25,827 nucleotides of DNA. Source: an uncultured Erysipelotrichaceae bacterium (lineage in GTDB: Bacteria > Bacillota_I > Bacilli_A > Erysipelotrichales > Erysipelotrichaceae). The stretch covers positions 1-25,827 of the forward strand of contig CAMOOA010000005.1 of assembly GCA_946621045.1 (NCBI GenBank). The letters run 5' to 3'. Shown piece after piece: positions 25,371 through 25,827 of this stretch (position 1 is its first letter; each line of letters begins with the position of its first letter). The notes beneath the pieces were generated by a model. It was not told where the DNA came from. It saw only the letters and a program-made list of their open reading frames with translations, and did no database searches. The position numbers were made by a program, and so were the translations under genes.

Positions 25371-25568
25371 ATGGAAAAAAACAACCGTATCGAAGACGAA
25401 AACGATCTCGCAAAAGTACAGGGCGGTGTGAATCTGAACGGTACGAGTGCGAGTGAACTGGTCGGCAGCCTTGCGTCCGAACGGATCGGTATTTCGATTC
25501 CGTTCCAGAAAGACGCCAAGAACAGCGCCGGCGGAAACAACAACATCTTCAGCAAATTCACCAAGTAA
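25371..25568 (+). CDS. small peptide with double-glycine-type leader (bacteriocin- or pheromone-like)
   Basis: Peptide of 65 residues. The N terminus MEKNNRIEDENDLAKVQGG matches the double-glycine leader pattern at -8 (D), -7 (L), -4 (V), -2 and -1 (GG). Cleavage after GG would free a 46-residue cysteine-free core, rich in Gly, Ser and Asn, with a near repeat ASELVG/ASERIG and a basic end (FSKFTK). ATG 25371 has GGAGGTGAG directly upstream; an in-frame ATG at 25347 would include the ribosome site in the coding part and is rejected. A possible -10 TAGTAT is at 25341-25346, and a strong hairpin terminator follows, so it is a one-gene unit. No C39-peptidase ABC transporter or immunity gene is in view. 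The role is inference. Confidence 0.65.
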   Translation: MEKNNRIEDENDLAKVQGGVNLNGTSASELVGSLASERIGISIPFQKDAKNSAGGNNNIFSKFTK

Positions 25569-25579
25569 TATCGGTCAGG

Positions 25580-25610
25580 AATGCAGTTTTTTCGATAAAA
25601 CTGCATTTTC
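25580..25610 (+). terminator. intrinsic terminator after the small peptide gene
   Basis: AATGCAGTTTT, loop TTCGAT, AAAACTGCATT: a perfect 11-bp stem followed by further T residues. It lies 12 nt after the stop and just before the promoter of the next unit. Confidence 0.85.
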
Positions 25611-25612
25611 TA

Positions 25613-25642
25613 TTGACGAACCGATGTCCGGCAGGGTAATAT
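25613..25642 (+). promoter_or_regulatory. promoter of the downstream (probably infC) unit
   Basis: -35 TTGACG (25613-25618), 18-nt spacer, -10 TAATAT (25637-25642). Transcription should begin near 25649, at the start of the structured leader. This is the best -35 in the window. Confidence 0.65.
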
Positions 25643-25649
25643 ATCCGAG

Positions 25650-25786
25650 GTAAACGGAAAGCAGAAGCACCGCTTCTCACCTGAGTGTCCTTAAGGACCT
25701 GGGTACCATGCCGGGTAAAGTGATTTATTCGATACATGGCAGGTGCGGATTCTGTACCTGCTTTTGTTTACAACAGGAGGTAATGC
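25650..25786 (+). promoter_or_regulatory. structured leader resembling the infC-rpmI-rplT (L20-type) attenuator
   Basis: The leader of about 137 nt holds several stems: AGAAGC/GCTTCT (25663-25677), GTCC-TTAA-GGAC (25687-25698), CCATG (25706-25710) with CATGG (25735-25739), and a terminator-like hairpin GCAGGT (25739-25744) with ACCTGC (25756-25761) followed by TTTTGTTT. CACCTG at 25678-25683 can pair with CAGGTG at 25740-25745, and this pairing and the CATGG pairing both exclude the terminator stem. The sequence pattern (GCTTCTCACCTGAGT, CTGGGTACC) is what I remember from leaders before infC in Firmicutes, where L20 binding controls read-through. The Rfam match is not checked. Confidence 0.7.
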
Positions 25787-25827
25787 TTGAAGTATATTAA
25801 ACCGAAACGGAATGTACCGGAAGAACT
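25787..25827 (+). CDS. infC: start of a gene cut by the window end, probably translation initiation factor IF-3
   Basis: A TTG start at 25787 with AGGAGG 7 nt upstream opens a frame reading MKYIKPKRNVPEE, with an incomplete codon at the window end. The nearby ATG at 25784 runs into a stop within six codons. Thirteen residues are too few to identify the product; the basic start fits some IF-3 proteins of Erysipelotrichia, and the assignment rests mostly on the leader upstream. Confidence 0.55.
   Translation, partial: MKYIKPKRNVPEE

Overview
This window (about 50% GC by eye) is a chromosomal segment of a low-to-mid GC Firmicute, most likely from the Erysipelotrichia. The evidence is a polC-type replicative polymerase, the order polC, rimP, nusA, ylxR, infB, rbfA, truB, ribF, an Asp23/Gls24 protein, Shine-Dalgarno sites of the AGGAGG type, and a type VIIb (Firmicutes-style) secretion locus. 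The taxonomic placement is inference; no rRNA is present.

Layout. (1) 18-4346: PolC. (2) 4399-6441: a response regulator (+) and a LytS/YesM-type histidine kinase (-) in convergent, abutting orientation, sitting between polC and rimP. (3) 6495-11515: the transcription/translation operon rimP-nusA-ylxR-infB-rbfA, with an extended -10 promoter and an 11-bp leader hairpin at the front and an intrinsic terminator at the end. NusA carries an unusual acidic, Ala/Pro/Glu-rich tail of about 245 residues, and ylxQ is missing. (4) 11601-19505: a compact type VII secretion block: two WXG100 proteins, an SLH-like/Ig-like lipoprotein, an EssC/YukBA ATPase, a YukD/EsaB ubiquitin-like protein and a second lipoprotein. 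EssA, EssB and EsaA are not present. (5) 19499-20332: a radical SAM protein on the minus strand. (6) 20477-24932: truB, ribF, an RsmF-like rRNA cytosine methyltransferase and a divergent RelA/SpoT-domain protein, tightly spaced with two ATGA overlaps. (7) 24985-25568: an Asp23/Gls24 protein and a 65-residue peptide with a double-glycine-type leader. (8) 25613-25827: promoter and structured attenuator-like leader of a gene whose first 13 codons are present, probably infC.

How it fits together. The housekeeping backbone polC...rbfA-truB-ribF is conserved in Firmicutes, and here it is interrupted twice: by the two-component pair and by the type VII block. The two WXG100 proteins appear to split the export signal: one has W-Q-G, the other has Y-x-x-x-E. 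EssC has only one recognisable intact P-loop. Several genes that head a transcription unit (kinase, second lipoprotein, radical SAM gene, truB) have a near-consensus -10 hexamer only 6-9 nt before the start codon and no Shine-Dalgarno, suggesting leaderless transcripts alongside ordinary SD-led genes. No IS elements, CRISPR arrays, tRNA or rRNA genes were seen, and no gene-free stretch exceeds about 220 nt.
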